Assembly (NCBI RefSeq): GCF_021172065.1
Contig: NZ_CP087880.1
Coordinates: 2,766,583 to 2,830,582 of the forward strand
From: Pseudocitrobacter corydidari
GTDB taxonomy: Bacteria; Pseudomonadota; Gammaproteobacteria; Enterobacterales; Enterobacteriaceae
DNA: 64,000 bases
Direction of reading: 5' to 3'
Shown here: piece after piece, positions 27,161 through 37,204 of the stretch
Position numbering within the stretch: position 1 is the first letter of the stretch
Layout: each line of letters begins with the position of its first letter
The notes under the pieces: model-generated
What the model saw: only the letters and a program-made list of their open reading frames with translations
Told to the model about the DNA's origin: nothing
Database searches by the model: none
Program-made: the position numbers and the translations under genes

Positions 27161-28633
27161 ATGTCCCGAATGGCAGAACAGCAGCTTTATATACATGGTG
27201 GTTATACCTCCGCCACCAGCGGTCGCACCTTCGAGACCATTAACCCGGCCAACGGTAACGTGCTGGCGACCGTGCAGGCCGCCGGGCGCGAGGATGTCGA
27301 TCGCGCCGTGAAAAGCGCCCAGCAGGGGCAAAAAATCTGGGCGGCGATGACCGCCATGGAGCGCTCGCGCATTCTGCGTCGGGCCGTCGATATTCTGCGC
27401 GAGCGCAATGATGAACTCGCCAAACTGGAAACCCTCGACACCGGAAAAGCGTATTCGGAAACCTCAACCGTCGATATCGTTACCGGTGCGGACGTGCTGG
27501 AGTACTACGCCGGGCTGATCCCGTCGCTGGAAGGCAGCCAGATCCCGTTGCGTGAGACATCATTTGTTTATACCCGACGCGAACCGCTGGGCGTGGTGGC
27601 AGGGATTGGCGCATGGAACTACCCGATCCAGATTGCCCTGTGGAAATCCGCCCCCGCGCTGGCGGCGGGTAACGCGATGATTTTCAAACCGAGCGAAGTC
27701 ACCCCGCTTACCGCGTTAAAGCTGGCTGAAATTTACAGCGAAGCGGGCCTGCCGGACGGCGTATTTAACGTGTTGCCGGGCGTGGGCGCAGAGACCGGGC
27801 ACTATCTGACCGAGCATCCTGGCATTGCCAAAGTGTCGTTTACCGGAGGCGTCGCCAGCGGCAAAAAAGTGATGGCTAACTCGGCGGCTTCCTCGCTTAA
27901 AGAAGTGACCATGGAACTGGGCGGTAAATCACCGCTGATCGTTTTCGACGATGCGGATCTCGATCTCGCCGCCGATATCGCCATGATGGCGAACTTCTTC
28001 AGCTCCGGCCAGGTGTGTACCAACGGCACCCGCGTCTTCGTTCCGGCGAAATGCAAAGCCGCATTTGAGCAAAAGATTCTGGCGCGCGTTGAGCGCATTC
28101 GCGCGGGCGACGTTTTCGACCTTCAAACCAATTTTGGCCCGCTGGTCAGCTTCCCGCATCGCGATAACGTGCTGCGCTATATCGCCAAAGGCAAAGAGGA
28201 AGGCGCGCGCGTACTGTGCGGCGGCGATGTACTGAAAGGTGCTGGCTTCGATAACGGCGCATGGGTTGCACCGACCGTGTTCACCGATTGCAGCGACGAG
28301 ATGACCATTGTGCGTGAAGAGATCTTCGGGCCGGTAATGTCCATTCTGACCTACGAGTCGGAAGACGAAGTCATTCGCCGCGCCAATGATACCGACTACG
28401 GTCTGGCAGCGGGTATCGTGACGGCAGACCTGAACCGCGCGCATCGCGTCATTCATCAGCTGGAAGCGGGTATTTGCTGGATCAACACCTGGGGCGAATC
28501 CCCGGCAGAGATGCCCGTTGGCGGCTACAAACACTCCGGTATTGGCCGCGAGAACGGCGTGATGACGCTCCAGAGTTACACCCAGGTGAAGTCCATCCAG
28601 GTTGAGATGGGTAATTTCCAGTCCATATTCTAA
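27161..28633 (+). CDS. betB: Betaine aldehyde dehydrogenase BetB
   Basis: This 490-residue aldehyde dehydrogenase has NAD-binding [10 protein letters not shown] and [10 protein letters not shown], the catalytic glutamate in [11 protein letters not shown] and the catalytic cysteine in [11 protein letters not shown]. It oxidises betaine aldehyde to glycine betaine, the second step of osmoprotectant synthesis. The start at 27161 (MSRMAEQQL) follows AGGAG. It precedes betA by 13 bases. Confidence 0.96.
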   Translation: MSRMAEQQLYIHGGYTSATSGRTFETINPANGNVLATVQAAGREDVDRAVKSAQQGQKIWAAMTAMERSRILRRAVDILRERNDELAKLETLDTGKAYSETSTVDIVTGADVLEYYAGLIPSLEGSQIPLRETSFVYTRREPLGVVAGIGAWNYPIQIALWKSAPALAAGNAMIFKPSEVTPLTALKLAEIYSEAGLPDGVFNVLPGVGAETGHYLTEHPGIAKVSFTGGVASGKKVMANSAASSLKEVTMELGGKSPLIVFDDADLDLAADIAMMANFFSSGQVCTNGTRVFVPAKCKAAFEQKILARVERIRAGDVFDLQTNFGPLVSFPHRDNVLRYIAKGKEEGARVLCGGDVLKGAGFDNGAWVAPTVFTDCSDEMTIVREEIFGPVMSILTYESEDEVIRRANDTDYGLAAGIVTADLNRAHRVIHQLEAGICWINTWGESPAEMPVGGYKHSGIGRENGVMTLQSYTQVKSIQVEMGNFQSIF

Positions 28634-28646
28634 CCAGGAGGTTTAT

Positions 28647-30311
28647 TTGCAATTTGACTACATCATTATCGGCGCCGGCTCTGCCGGCAACGTCCTCGCT
28701 ACCCGTCTGACTGAAGATCCGAACACCACCGTGCTGCTGCTTGAAGCGGGCGGCCCGGACTATCGCTTTGACTTCCGCACCCAGATGCCCGCCGCGCTGG
28801 CGTTCCCGCTACAGGGTAAACGCTATAACTGGGCCTATGAGACCGAGCCGGAACCGTTTATGAATAACCGCCGCATGGAGTGCGGACGCGGTAAAGGCCT
28901 GGGTGGATCGTCGCTGATCAACGGCATGTGCTACATCCGTGGCAATGCGCTGGATCTCGACAACTGGGCGAAAGAACCCGGCCTGGAGAACTGGAGCTAC
29001 CTCGATTGCCTGCCCTACTACCGCAAGGCCGAGACCCGCGATATTGGTGAAAACGACTACCACGGCGGCGACGGCCCGGTGAGCGTCACCACCTCCAAAC
29101 CCGGCGTCAATCCGCTGTTTGAAGCGATGATTGAAGCGGGCGTGCAGGCGGGCTATCCGCGCACGGACGATCTCAACGGCTATCAGCAGGAAGGTTTTGG
29201 CCCGATGGATCGCACCGTGACGCCGCAGGGTCGTCGCGCCAGCACCGCGCGCGGCTATCTCGATCAGGCCAAATCGCGCCCGAACCTGACCATTCGTACT
29301 CACGCCATGACCGATCACATCATTTTTGACGGCAAACGCGCGGTGGGCGTCGAGTGGCTGGAAGGCGACAGCACCATTCCGACCCGCGCGACGGCGAACA
29401 AAGAAGTGCTGTTATGTGCAGGCGCGATTGCCTCACCGCAAATTCTGCAACGCTCTGGCGTCGGCAACGCCGAACTGCTGGCGGAGTTTGATATTCCATT
29501 GGTGCATGATTTACCCGGCGTCGGCGAAAATCTTCAGGATCATCTGGAGATGTATCTGCAATATGAGTGCAAAGAACCGGTTTCCCTCTACCCTGCCCTG
29601 CAGTGGTGGAACCAGCCGAAAATCGGTGCGGAGTGGCTGTTTGGCGGCACCGGCGTTGGTGCCAGCAACCACTTTGAGGCGGGCGGATTTATCCGCAGCC
29701 GCGAGGAATTTGAATGGCCGAATATTCAGTATCACTTCCTGCCGGTAGCGATTAACTATAACGGCTCGAATGCGGTGAAGGAGCACGGTTTCCAGTGCCA
29801 CGTCGGCTCGATGCGCTCGCCAAGCCGTGGGCATGTGCGGATTAAATCCCGCGACCCGCATCAGCATCCGGCGATTCTGTTTAACTACATGTCGCACGAG
29901 CAGGACTGGCAGGAGTTCCGCGACGCAATTCGCATCACCCGCGAGATCATGCATCAACCGGCGCTGGATCAGTATCGTGGCCGCGAAATCAGCCCCGGCA
30001 CGGAATGTCAGACGGATGAGCAGCTCGATGAGTTCGTGCGTAACCACGCCGAAACCGCCTTCCACCCGTGCGGTACCTGCAAAATGGGTTACGACGAGAT
30101 GTCCGTGGTTGACGGCGAAGGCCGCGTGCATGGGCTGGAAGGCCTGCGCGTGGTGGATGCGTCAATTATGCCGCAGATTATCACCGGCAATTTGAACGCC
30201 ACGACCATTATGATTGGCGAGAAAATGGCGGATATGATTCGCGGGCAAGAAGCGCTGCCGAGAAGTCTGGCGGCCTATTTTGTGGCGAATGGGATGCCGG
30301 TGAGGCGGTAA
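28647..30311 (+). CDS. betA: Choline dehydrogenase BetA, TTG start
   Basis: This 554-residue FAD-dependent GMC oxidoreductase has FAD-binding [13 protein letters not shown] at the N-terminus, [30 protein letters not shown], and C-terminal [10 protein letters not shown] with the [12 protein letters not shown] end motif. It oxidises choline to betaine aldehyde at the membrane. The start is TTG at 28647: GGAGG lies at correct spacing and the protein then begins (M)[10 protein letters not shown], as in E. coli BetA, which also uses an unusual start. A longer reading frame into betB is not credible. Confidence 0.94.
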   Translation: MQFDYIIIGAGSAGNVLATRLTEDPNTTVLLLEAGGPDYRFDFRTQMPAALAFPLQGKRYNWAYETEPEPFMNNRRMECGRGKGLGGSSLINGMCYIRGNALDLDNWAKEPGLENWSYLDCLPYYRKAETRDIGENDYHGGDGPVSVTTSKPGVNPLFEAMIEAGVQAGYPRTDDLNGYQQEGFGPMDRTVTPQGRRASTARGYLDQAKSRPNLTIRTHAMTDHIIFDGKRAVGVEWLEGDSTIPTRATANKEVLLCAGAIASPQILQRSGVGNAELLAEFDIPLVHDLPGVGENLQDHLEMYLQYECKEPVSLYPALQWWNQPKIGAEWLFGGTGVGASNHFEAGGFIRSREEFEWPNIQYHFLPVAINYNGSNAVKEHGFQCHVGSMRSPSRGHVRIKSRDPHQHPAILFNYMSHEQDWQEFRDAIRITREIMHQPALDQYRGREISPGTECQTDEQLDEFVRNHAETAFHPCGTCKMGYDEMSVVDGEGRVHGLEGLRVVDASIMPQIITGNLNATTIMIGEKMADMIRGQEALPRSLAAYFVANGMPVRR

Positions 30312-30317
30312 CCCACA

Positions 30318-30342
30318 CTCCCCCTGCCGTGTGCAGGGGGAG
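30318..30342 (+). terminator. Hairpin after betA
   Basis: The perfect 10-bp stem CTCCCCCTGC/GCAGGGGGAG has loop CGTGT right after the betA stop. There is no clear T run, so it may end the transcript only with help or protect its 3' end. Confidence 0.6.
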
Positions 30343-30372
30343 AGATAGTGACATCCTCCTGGCTCTGCCACC

Positions 30373-30717
30373 TCAGAATTTATTATTCGAGACCTCGTTT
30401 CCCCTGTAATACATCACCCATTTCTGACGCTCATGAAAAACAGCTCGCTTAAGAGCAATATACTCACGAGAAATTAACCAAATCAGCGCCAGGACCATCA
30501 AATAAATGAGATACGGCACATTCTCTATAAATGTTATATAGGCGGCGATGAGCGAAAACACGCTGTAAAAAATTACGCTGAACGGGTGGTTAACGACAGG
30601 TTGATAGACCAGGGTTAAGTCACGCTTTCTGGCATTTTTATAGAACAGAAAATCAACAACCACCGTTAACACGGCAAAGAGAAGCCAGAGGCTCAGGACT
30701 GCAAATAATTTATCCAT
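30373..30717 (-). CDS. Hypothetical multi-pass membrane protein, 114 aa
   Basis: I do not recognise this family. Three hydrophobic segments are visible: residues ~4-26 (FAVLSLWLLFAVLTVVVDFLF), ~46-62 and ~66-84 (VPYLIYLMVLALIWLIS). A charged C-terminal tail of about 30 residues should be cytoplasmic. It converges on betA and stands alone. Codon use looks AT-richer than bet. The 420 bases upstream (30718-31136) are AT-rich, without a visible gene apart from promoter-like TATAAT at 31071. Confidence 0.6.
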   Translation of the reverse strand: MDKLFAVLSLWLLFAVLTVVVDFLFYKNARKRDLTLVYQPVVNHPFSVIFYSVFSLIAAYITFIENVPYLIYLMVLALIWLISREYIALKRAVFHERQKWVMYYRGNEVSNNKF

Positions 30718-31136
30718 AATATGGTCATCCGCTATGATACTGCTTCATACCTAATAGTTGGATTTGTTAATAATTAACCGATATTTTCTTTCGACAATGC
30801 CTTTCACCCAACATTATTAGAATGGTTAACTGTTAGCAAAATCAACTAATTTACGCACGCTTTCTATCAGAGAAGAAAAGCGTGATCTCTTATATTCTTC
30901 ATTAAGCTCGCTTTCTGAAGACTATTTTACCTCCCCGTCATGATGATTAGCACGCTAACTATAATTACAAAATCCCGTATTGATGATGAATGAGAGCGAA
31001 CGCGGAAAGTGACTGAGAATTGTTTACAGTAGTTTTCACGGCATTGACCTGGTTATGACAGGCTCAACGCTATAATAGCTTCATCGTTTGAACACAACTC
31101 AGTGATGAGAAATCAAACAGCGCAGTTAACTTTCAC

Positions 31137-31541
31137 ATGGACTCTTTAATGATGAATAAAAAAGGATTTTTCTGGCTAGGTGTCAAACTGTGGGTGAAGT
31201 TATCCGTTAGCCTCGCACTTTGTCTTTTCTTGATATTAATGATTCCTGTTATCGGGGTGCATAACGCCGAAGACATGAAACATACGTTCTCTGCTATCGC
31301 AATTTTCATTACCACCTTCTCAATAATCTATCTTATTTATATGGGGACCTGCAAAACGCTTCGCTTCAAACGAAGAGGTTTCTGGCTAGCCTGCATATTG
31401 AATATTGTTGGCGGCTTTACGGTAGGATACTTTGTATCGCCAATGGCTGGCGTAGCGTTTGCGCTATTGTTCGCGGCAGGCGCTTTCAGGTATTCCAGCC
31501 GGAAGATAGAAAAGCTGGCCGAAGAACTCTCTCACGGATAA
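31137..31541 (+). CDS. Hypothetical inner-membrane protein, 134 aa
   Basis: This family is not recognised. Four hydrophobic segments are seen: around LSVSLALCLFLILMIPVIG, FSAIAIFITTFSIIYLIYMG, FWLACILNIVGGFTVGYFV and MAGVAFALLFAAGAF. A short charged C-terminus follows. In-frame ATGs at 31137, 31149 and 31152 are all possible; the first is reported. It lies between the bet locus and iutA and is followed by a terminator-like hairpin. Confidence 0.6.
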   Translation: MDSLMMNKKGFFWLGVKLWVKLSVSLALCLFLILMIPVIGVHNAEDMKHTFSAIAIFITTFSIIYLIYMGTCKTLRFKRRGFWLACILNIVGGFTVGYFVSPMAGVAFALLFAAGAFRYSSRKIEKLAEELSHG

Positions 31542-31565
31542 GTCAAAGCAAAACATTCATTTCAG

Positions 31566-31585
31566 AAGGGGGCTCTCCCCCTTTT
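31566..31585 (+). terminator. Terminator-like hairpin after the 134-aa membrane protein
   Basis: The stem AAGGGGG/CCCCCTT has loop CTCT and is followed by TTG. A second very stable GNRA hairpin, CGCCAGC-GAAA-GCTGGCG, lies at 31637-31654. Confidence 0.6.
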
Positions 31586-31725
31586 GATTTCGTAAACACT
31601 CTCCACAGTCTTCAGCATCCCTTCCCCCCTGTGTAGCGCCAGCGAAAGCTGGCGTAAACGCGCTCTGCCCTGGTAAATAACATTACAAAACATGTTTATT
31701 TGTAAAATTATTATTACAAATATCA

Positions 31726-31749
31726 GCAATTGTTATTGATAATGAGAAG
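31726..31749. promoter_or_regulatory. Fur box candidate upstream of iutA
   Basis: TGTTATTGATAATGA (31731-31745) matches the 7-1-7 Fur consensus TGATAATNATTATCA at 10 of 14 informative positions, about 110 bases before the iutA start. The surrounding region 31542-31850 is AT-rich and otherwise without a gene. Iron-regulated iutA expression is established in E. coli; the exact site here is inferred. Confidence 0.5.
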
Positions 31750-31850
31750 TTATATCGGCAGAATTCGCATTATCAATAGCAGCCAGAGGCTGCCCTTTAA
31801 CAGACCACCTGCATCTTTGGGCTGATAGTTTTTGCCCGCATAAAGGAATA

Positions 31851-34052
31851 ATGATGATAGCCAAAAAGCATACACTCTGGACTCTCAACCCGCTGCTTCT
31901 CGCCATCATGGCTCCTGCGATGGCACAACAGACCACCGACGACACCCTGGTGGTCTCCGCCAACCGCACTAACCGAACGGTGGCGGAAATGGCCCAAACC
32001 ACCTGGGTGATTGAAAATGCGGAACTGGAACAACAGATTCAGGGCGGCAAAGAGCTGAAAGACGCACTGGCGCAATTAATTCCAGGGCTCGATGTGAGTA
32101 GCCAGAGCCGTACCAATTACGGTATGAACGTGCGTGGCCGTCCACTGGTGGTGCTGGTTGATGGCGTTCGCCTGAACTCGTCGCGCACTGACAGCCGCCA
32201 GCTGGACTCTATCGATCCGTTCAATATCGACCACGTTGAAGTCATCTCTGGCGCCACTGCACTCTACGGTGGCGGCAGCACGGGTGGCCTTATTAATATC
32301 GTGACAAAGAAAGGCCAGCCGGATACCCAGATGGAGTTTGAGACGGGGATCAAAAGCGGCTTTAACAGCAGTAAAGATCACGATGAACGTATTGCCAGCG
32401 CGATTTCAGGCGGGAACGATCGCATCTCCGGGCGCGCATCGGTGGCCTGGCAAAAATTTGGCGGCTGGTTTGATGGTAATGGTGACGCAACCCTGCTCGA
32501 TAACACCCAGACAGGACTTCAGTATTCTGACCGTCTGGATGTGATGGGCACCGGTACGCTGAACATTGATGATACCCAACAGCTTCAGTTGGTCACTCAA
32601 TATTATAAAAGCCAGGGTGACGATGACTATGGGTTGAACCTCGGCAAAGATTTTTCAGCAATTAGCGGTACCAGCAAGCCTTACGTCAGCAGCGGCCTGA
32701 GTTCAGACCGTATTCCGGGCACAGAACGTCACCTTATTAGCCTGCAATATTCAAACAGCGACTTCCTCGGTCAGGAACTGGTCGGTCAGGTTTATTATCG
32801 CGATGAGTCTCTCACGTTTTATCCCTTCCCGACCGTGAATGCCAACAAGCAAGCGACCGCGTTCTCGGCCTCTCAGCAGGACACAGACCAGTACGGCGCA
32901 AAACTGACGCTGAATAGTCAACCGCTGGACGGCTGGCAACTGACCTATGGGCTGGATGCGGATCACGAGCGCTTTACGTCGAATCAGATGTTTTTCGATC
33001 TGGCACAGGCAAATGCCTCTGGCGGGATGAACAACAAGCACATTTATACCACCGGACGCTATCCGTCCTATGACATCACCAACCTGGCCGCCTTCCTGCA
33101 ATCAAGCTACGACATCAACGATATCTTCACGCTTAGCGGCGGCGTACGCTACCAGTACACAGAGAACAAGATTGATGATTTCATCGGCTATGCGCAGCAA
33201 CAGCAGATTGCCGCCGGGAAGGCCCTGTCCGCCGATGCGATCCCTGGCGGTTCGGTCGATTATGACAACTTCCTGTTTAATGCGGGTCTGTTAGTGCACC
33301 TGACTGAACGCCAGCAGGCCTGGTTTAACTTCTCTCAGGGCGTGGAACTCCCGGACCCAGGAAAATATTATGGGCGCGGCAGCTATGGCGCAGCCGTCAA
33401 TGGGCATCTTCCACTGATCAACAGCGTAAACGTTAACGACAGCGAGCTGGAAGGCGTTAAGGTCGACTCCTATGAACTGGGATGGCGTTTTACCGGCGAT
33501 AACCTACGCACACAAATCGCGGCTTACTACTCGATATCTGACAAAAGCGTGCAGGCAAATAAAGACCTGACAATAAGCGTGGTCGATGACAAACGCCGTA
33601 TTTATGGCGTAGAAGGTGCGGTCGACTACTTTATTCCCAATAGTAACTGGAGCACCGGCGCAAACTTTAACGTGCTGAAAACCGAGTCTAAAGTAAACGG
33701 TAGCTGGGAAAAGTACGATGTTAAAGTCGCAAGCCCGTCGAAAGCGACGGCCTACATCGGTTGGGCACCCGATCCCTGGAGCCTGCGACTACAAAGCACG
33801 TCCTCCTTTGACGTGAGTGACGATCAGGGGAATAAAATCGAGGGTTACACCACCGTTGATCTGCTCGGAAGCTATGAACTCCCCGTCGGAAAACTCAGTT
33901 TCAGCGTCGAGAATCTTCTCGATCGTGATTACACCACCGTCTGGGGTCAACGGGCTCCCCTCTATTACAGCCCGGGATATGGGCCGGAAACACTGTACGA
34001 CTACAAAGGCCGGGGCCGTACTTTTGGCCTGAGCTACTCGCTACTGTTTTGA
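31851..34052 (+). CDS. iutA: Ferric aerobactin TonB-dependent receptor IutA
   Basis: This 733-residue outer-membrane receptor has a signal peptide ending near PAMAQQ and a TonB box region around DTLVVSANR. The plug has NVRGRPLVVLVDGVRLNSSRTDSRQLDSI-type sequence and GATALYGGGSTGGLINIVTKKG, and the 22-strand barrel ends ...YKGRGRTFGLSYSLLF. It is strongly similar by eye to IutA of pColV and E. coli. It imports ferric aerobactin. The biosynthesis genes iucABCD, normally directly upstream, are absent: the gene is preceded by an unrelated membrane gene. It would therefore allow use of aerobactin made by others. It has its own Fur-box-like promoter and terminator. Confidence 0.93.
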   Translation: MMIAKKHTLWTLNPLLLAIMAPAMAQQTTDDTLVVSANRTNRTVAEMAQTTWVIENAELEQQIQGGKELKDALAQLIPGLDVSSQSRTNYGMNVRGRPLVVLVDGVRLNSSRTDSRQLDSIDPFNIDHVEVISGATALYGGGSTGGLINIVTKKGQPDTQMEFETGIKSGFNSSKDHDERIASAISGGNDRISGRASVAWQKFGGWFDGNGDATLLDNTQTGLQYSDRLDVMGTGTLNIDDTQQLQLVTQYYKSQGDDDYGLNLGKDFSAISGTSKPYVSSGLSSDRIPGTERHLISLQYSNSDFLGQELVGQVYYRDESLTFYPFPTVNANKQATAFSASQQDTDQYGAKLTLNSQPLDGWQLTYGLDADHERFTSNQMFFDLAQANASGGMNNKHIYTTGRYPSYDITNLAAFLQSSYDINDIFTLSGGVRYQYTENKIDDFIGYAQQQQIAAGKALSADAIPGGSVDYDNFLFNAGLLVHLTERQQAWFNFSQGVELPDPGKYYGRGSYGAAVNGHLPLINSVNVNDSELEGVKVDSYELGWRFTGDNLRTQIAAYYSISDKSVQANKDLTISVVDDKRRIYGVEGAVDYFIPNSNWSTGANFNVLKTESKVNGSWEKYDVKVASPSKATAYIGWAPDPWSLRLQSTSSFDVSDDQGNKIEGYTTVDLLGSYELPVGKLSFSVENLLDRDYTTVWGQRAPLYYSPGYGPETLYDYKGRGRTFGLSYSLLF

Positions 34053-34060
34053 TTGTTCTT

Positions 34061-34095
34061 CAACCAGCCCGGCATTTGCCGGGCTGGTTGTTATT
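34061..34095 (+). terminator. Terminator of iutA
   Basis: The perfect 13-bp stem CAACCAGCCCGGC/GCCGGGCTGGTTG (34061-34073 with 34078-34090) has loop ATTT and is followed by TTATT. Confidence 0.85.
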
Positions 34096-34162
34096 CAAAG
34101 TGAGGCGTTATCACGATTATATCGCTTCCAGCAATATGGGTTAGTCAGAAACCGCTACGTTA

Positions 34163-34630
34163 TTATTTTTTCATATTTTTTGTGAAGATTATTTTATCTT
34201 CATCAATACCATAGTAATGACGTATTCTGGCCTCTTTAATAAAACCCTGCTTGCTATAAAAATCACGCGCCGCGCTAAAATCATGAAGACTCGACGTCTC
34301 GACGATCAATAGCCTGGCGTGTTTATTTTTCAACACATTCTCAACCTGATTAATTAAGGCGTTGCCAACCCCCTGACGCTGATGAGAAGGACTCACCCAG
34401 AGCATCAATAAGTTCCAGACATCACTGGTCATCACCTCTGGAGCACAGTACGCAACGCCCGCGAGGCCTTGTTGATCGGCACTAAACCATAACTCATCCG
34501 ATTAACCAGATAAATAATTATTGAGCGTTTCCCGAACGAGCAGCAATCCTTCATCATCAAATTGACCACTTTTGTTTAACATATCAAGCAGGGGCTCTCT
34601 ATCAGAGGTTTCGATGGCTCTAATTAGCAT
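34163..34630 (-). pseudogene. GNAT acetyltransferase gene with in-frame stop
   Basis: Reading on the minus strand from ATG at 34630 gives MLIRAIETSDREPLLDMLNKSG..., reaching ...NNYLSG, then TAA (34504-34502) at codon 43. The same frame then continues without interruption as SDELWFSADQQGLAGVAYCAPE... to a full-length end at 34163 (155 codons plus stop). The downstream part has the GNAT acetyl-CoA motif SHQRQGVGNALINQVE and the C-terminal FYSKQGFIKEARIRHYYG. A single point mutation fits. An internal start (34435) would lack the first strands, so the gene is probably inactive. Stop-codon readthrough or a sequencing error are alternatives. Confidence 0.75.
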
Positions 34631-35112
34631 GTAAATTCCTTTTATAACGGTAAAACCTGAAACAATTAATAAAAATAATACAGCACCGACAAGTATGTTT
34701 TAAATATAAAATATAAATACATTTCAAGCACTCATTGAGTTCAAGAATGTATCTCTCGGCACGTTATTGTTACTCAATCGGGAGTAAGAGATAAATAATT
34801 CTTTGCCAGAGATTCAGACTGTTGCCATTTGTTATGGCTAACGGAAGGGAACAAAAAATGACAAAAGGTTGTTGCCAGGCTTTGAGGGGGCGTTAGCGCG
34901 GTGAAAGAGTTTGAAATGGTGCGATAATAGGAACATAACACAACCCATATAACCATTGATAAATATACACATTCTCTTGTTTCATCTTTATAAATGCCCC
35001 CTTTTGTGCCCCCGGCTTGTTTTTCATGCGACTCAATGAGGTTTCATTGAGTCGCCAATATCACCAATTTCTTCACTGACCGTGCTAATTTTCTCGGCCC
35101 TTGAAGTCTTCC
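34631..35112. other. AT-rich gap at the left edge of the genomic island
   Basis: No convincing gene is seen. A perfect 12-bp hairpin, GCGACTCAATGA-GGTT-TCATTGAGTCGC (35028-35055), lies downstream of cbtA, with a T run only on its 5' plus-strand side. It could be a transcript end or a recombination-related site. No tRNA or attachment-site sequence is recognisable. Confidence 0.45.
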
Positions 35113-35481
35113 TCACTGCCGCGATCGGCTAAGAACAATATTACTTACTTCCCGATACGAATAACTGTTCATTAATCCGCATGCTCTCCTGGCATGAAGG
35201 ATATCTGTCACGGTCAAATATGATGCTGGTCCCTGTGAGCTAAATCCTCTGCGATCGATACGAACCAGTTCATACTTATCTACCAGGAAGTTAACTGCAT
35301 CGGCCAGGGTAATACCAGCATCAATATGTTCCTTAATAACAGTTTCATCACTGAACGGCGTGTCGTTCAGTGTCAGGCCATAATGTTGTTCCAGCAGACG
35401 CGTGAGTAGCATTTGCCAGACAGCCACGGGCGACAAGCATGGCTTCGCAGCCCGCAGGGTTGTTGCAGGTTGATATTTCAT
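35113..35481 (-). CDS. cbtA: CbtA (YeeV/YkfI) family toxin
   Basis: This 122-residue type IV toxin-antitoxin toxin has the family core [44 protein letters not shown] and the C-terminal [18 protein letters not shown]. CbtA inhibits polymerisation of FtsZ and MreB, rounding cells. It lies 19 bases downstream of the antitoxin gene, as in E. coli CP4 prophages. It is the last gene of a minus-strand island block. Confidence 0.92.
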   Translation of the reverse strand: MKYQPATTLRAAKPCLSPVAVWQMLLTRLLEQHYGLTLNDTPFSDETVIKEHIDAGITLADAVNFLVDKYELVRIDRRGFSSQGPASYLTVTDILHARRACGLMNSYSYREVSNIVLSRSRQ

Positions 35482-35500
35482 TTTGTTCTCGCGAGATTAA

Positions 35501-35857
35501 TTAATATTGAGAGGGATAAATGGCAATGTATACGTAGCCGCAACTACCAAGAGTATCGGCTTCGCACGTGAGTCCATTGTGATAGAGCGTGACGCAGTGC
35601 TGATGCCCGGGAGAGAGTTCTCCGCTGGTGAGCATCAGTTCCAGTTGCTTAAGTATCAACGGAAAGGCCTGATCCAGATGTAGCGCGTCATCGTCGCTGA
35701 AAGCACCTTTGAATCCAGCTCGGTCAGCGAGAAAATGCACCAGGTTGCCTTCCTGTACCAGACGAGCGCCAAAACAGGGTTTGATCGTGCGCTTTAGTCC
35801 CCACTGCTGGCAGGTAAGATTCTCCGGTTTGTTAACGGATTCTGATTGATTATTCAT
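35501..35857 (-). CDS. cbeA: CbeA (YeeU/YafW) family antitoxin
   Basis: This 118-residue cytoskeleton-bundling-enhancing antitoxin has the family opening QQWGLKRTIKPCFGARLVQEGNLVHFLADRAGFKGAF and the C-terminal NGLTCEADTLGSCGYVYIAIYP. CbeA counteracts CbtA by binding and stabilising MreB/FtsZ filaments rather than the toxin. It is directly upstream of cbtA. Confidence 0.92.
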   Translation of the reverse strand: MNNQSESVNKPENLTCQQWGLKRTIKPCFGARLVQEGNLVHFLADRAGFKGAFSDDDALHLDQAFPLILKQLELMLTSGELSPGHQHCVTLYHNGLTCEADTLGSCGYVYIAIYPSQY

Positions 35858-35882
35858 TATTGTTCCTGATTAAAGGGAAGGA

Positions 35883-36104
35883 TTAATTGAGAGTGACACT
35901 TCGAAGAATGACATAGGGACCATTGCGATCCTGACGACGTTCAGCAAATACGGCCAGAACGCCGCGTATATCTTCCACCTCGCGGCCAGCATAATGGCAG
36001 ATACTGCCTGACCATTTATATTTGCCTTTACAGAAGCGAAACAGCCGGGATCTAGGGTGCTGACGGTATATCGCCATCGCCTGACGTTTGCTGATAATTT
36101 TCAT
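35883..36104 (-). CDS. yeeT: YeeT family protein (DUF987)
   Basis: This 73-residue basic protein (MKIISKRQAMAIYRQHPRSR..., HYAGREVEDIRGVLAVFAERRQDRNGPYVILRSV) is the conserved small gene between radC-like and cbeA genes in CP4-44, CP4-57 and CP4-6. Function is unknown. Spacing to both neighbours is about 20-25 bases, so it belongs to the same transcript. Confidence 0.88.
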   Translation of the reverse strand: MKIISKRQAMAIYRQHPRSRLFRFCKGKYKWSGSICHYAGREVEDIRGVLAVFAERRQDRNGPYVILRSVTLN

Positions 36105-36124
36105 GCTATTGCTTTCCTCTGAAA

Positions 36125-36604
36125 TTACAGCCAGCCCCGTTCAGCAAATGAGACGATATCCATTCCACCAACCACCAGGTGGTCCAGCAACCGGATATCT
36201 ACCAGATCCAATGCCTGTTTAAGACGTTCTGTGATTCGTCTGTCAGCATCGCTGGGTTCTGAATGCCCAGAGGGGTGATTATGTGCGAGTACGGCCGCTG
36301 CTGCGTTATGCTTCAGGCCTGCCTTCACCACTTCGCGTGGATGCACACTTATGCTGTTGATGGTTCCGAGGAACAGTATGTCATCGACAATAAGCCGGTG
36401 CTGATTGTCCAGCCACAGGACTGTGAATGCCTCGCGATCCAGTGGGGCAAGCTGCAGGCGTAGCCAGTCGCGGACGGCGTGACTGGAAGTAAAGGCCGCG
36501 CCAGGTTCACGTAACTGTCTCTCCAGTAAAGCCAGCGCTTCCAGGATGGTTCGCTGTGCAGAGGCAGGTAATTCACAGGCAAACAGCGATAGCTGCTGTT
36601 TCAT
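36125..36604 (-). CDS. yeeS: RadC-like JAB/MPN domain protein (YeeS/YfjY type)
   Basis: This 159-residue protein has the RadC/JAMM metalloprotease-like motif: [11 protein letters not shown]... and [15 protein letters not shown] (HxH-10-D type zinc ligands), ending [21 protein letters not shown]. The start at 36604 (MKQQLSLFA) follows AAGGGG. These island-encoded RadC proteins are common next to antirestriction genes and toxin-antitoxin pairs. Despite the name, no DNA-repair role is proven. Confidence 0.88.
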   Translation of the reverse strand: MKQQLSLFACELPASAQRTILEALALLERQLREPGAAFTSSHAVRDWLRLQLAPLDREAFTVLWLDNQHRLIVDDILFLGTINSISVHPREVVKAGLKHNAAAAVLAHNHPSGHSEPSDADRRITERLKQALDLVDIRLLDHLVVGGMDIVSFAERGWL

Positions 36605-36615
36605 GGTCATCCCCT

Positions 36616-37077
36616 TTAATCGATGAGGTGCATAATGGAACTGCATTCGGGGTGATTCAGTGCATAGTCCCGAAGCCGGTAATAGTGAGCAGTCATGGCA
36701 TCACACTCCGTGCGGCAGGCATGGTGACTGTATTCCAGCAGACAGGCCGCGATACCCGCTGCCTCAGCGCTCATTTCAGCACTGTTGCCATTCATGGTAT
36801 TGAACAGTGTCCATTTATCACCGGTGTCACCATCCGGCTCCGGAGTCATAAACACGCCGCCGTTGCTGAGTGTGTAAAAATTCCAGATGCCGCCGTGGTA
36901 ATCCTCACAGAGCCGGTCCATCCACGCGAAGATGCGGGGCTCCAGCAGTATCCACTGCGGGATACCGGCAAAATGTTGCGGCCAGAAATGAAGTCGCTGT
37001 GTATCAGGCAGCAGCGTGGCGGTGATGGTCGGGACCTGTTCTGTGTCCGCTGTCACGGACGAATGATTCATGTTCAT
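36616..37077 (-). CDS. ArdB/KlcA-like antirestriction protein (YafX family)
   Basis: This 153-residue protein has the family pattern [53 protein letters not shown] and a C-terminal helix pair with an [21 protein letters not shown] motif. ArdB/KlcA proteins inhibit type I restriction in vivo without being DNA mimics. It sits 11 bases upstream of the radC-like gene in the usual island order. AAGGA precedes the ATG at 37077. Confidence 0.88.
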   Translation of the reverse strand: MNMNHSSVTADTEQVPTITATLLPDTQRLHFWPQHFAGIPQWILLEPRIFAWMDRLCEDYHGGIWNFYTLSNGGVFMTPEPDGDTGDKWTLFNTMNGNSAEMSAEAAGIAACLLEYSHHACRTECDAMTAHYYRLRDYALNHPECSSIMHLID

Positions 37078-37204
37078 GGGTGTTCCTTGTGTAAGAGTGT
37101 GAGTACGCCGTTCAGAGAAGGGCGGTGGCGTGAGTAATAATGAAAATCAGGGGGAGAAGAGCAGATATGTGGAGATGTGCTGTGCAGAAAGAAACCGCAG
37201 CGCG

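Noticed and set aside
30718..31136. tRNA or small RNA gene in the AT-rich gap
   Set aside because: No cloverleaf or terminated RNA structure could be identified. TTGACC and TATAAT near 31046-31076 are 21 bp apart, too far for a good sigma-70 promoter.
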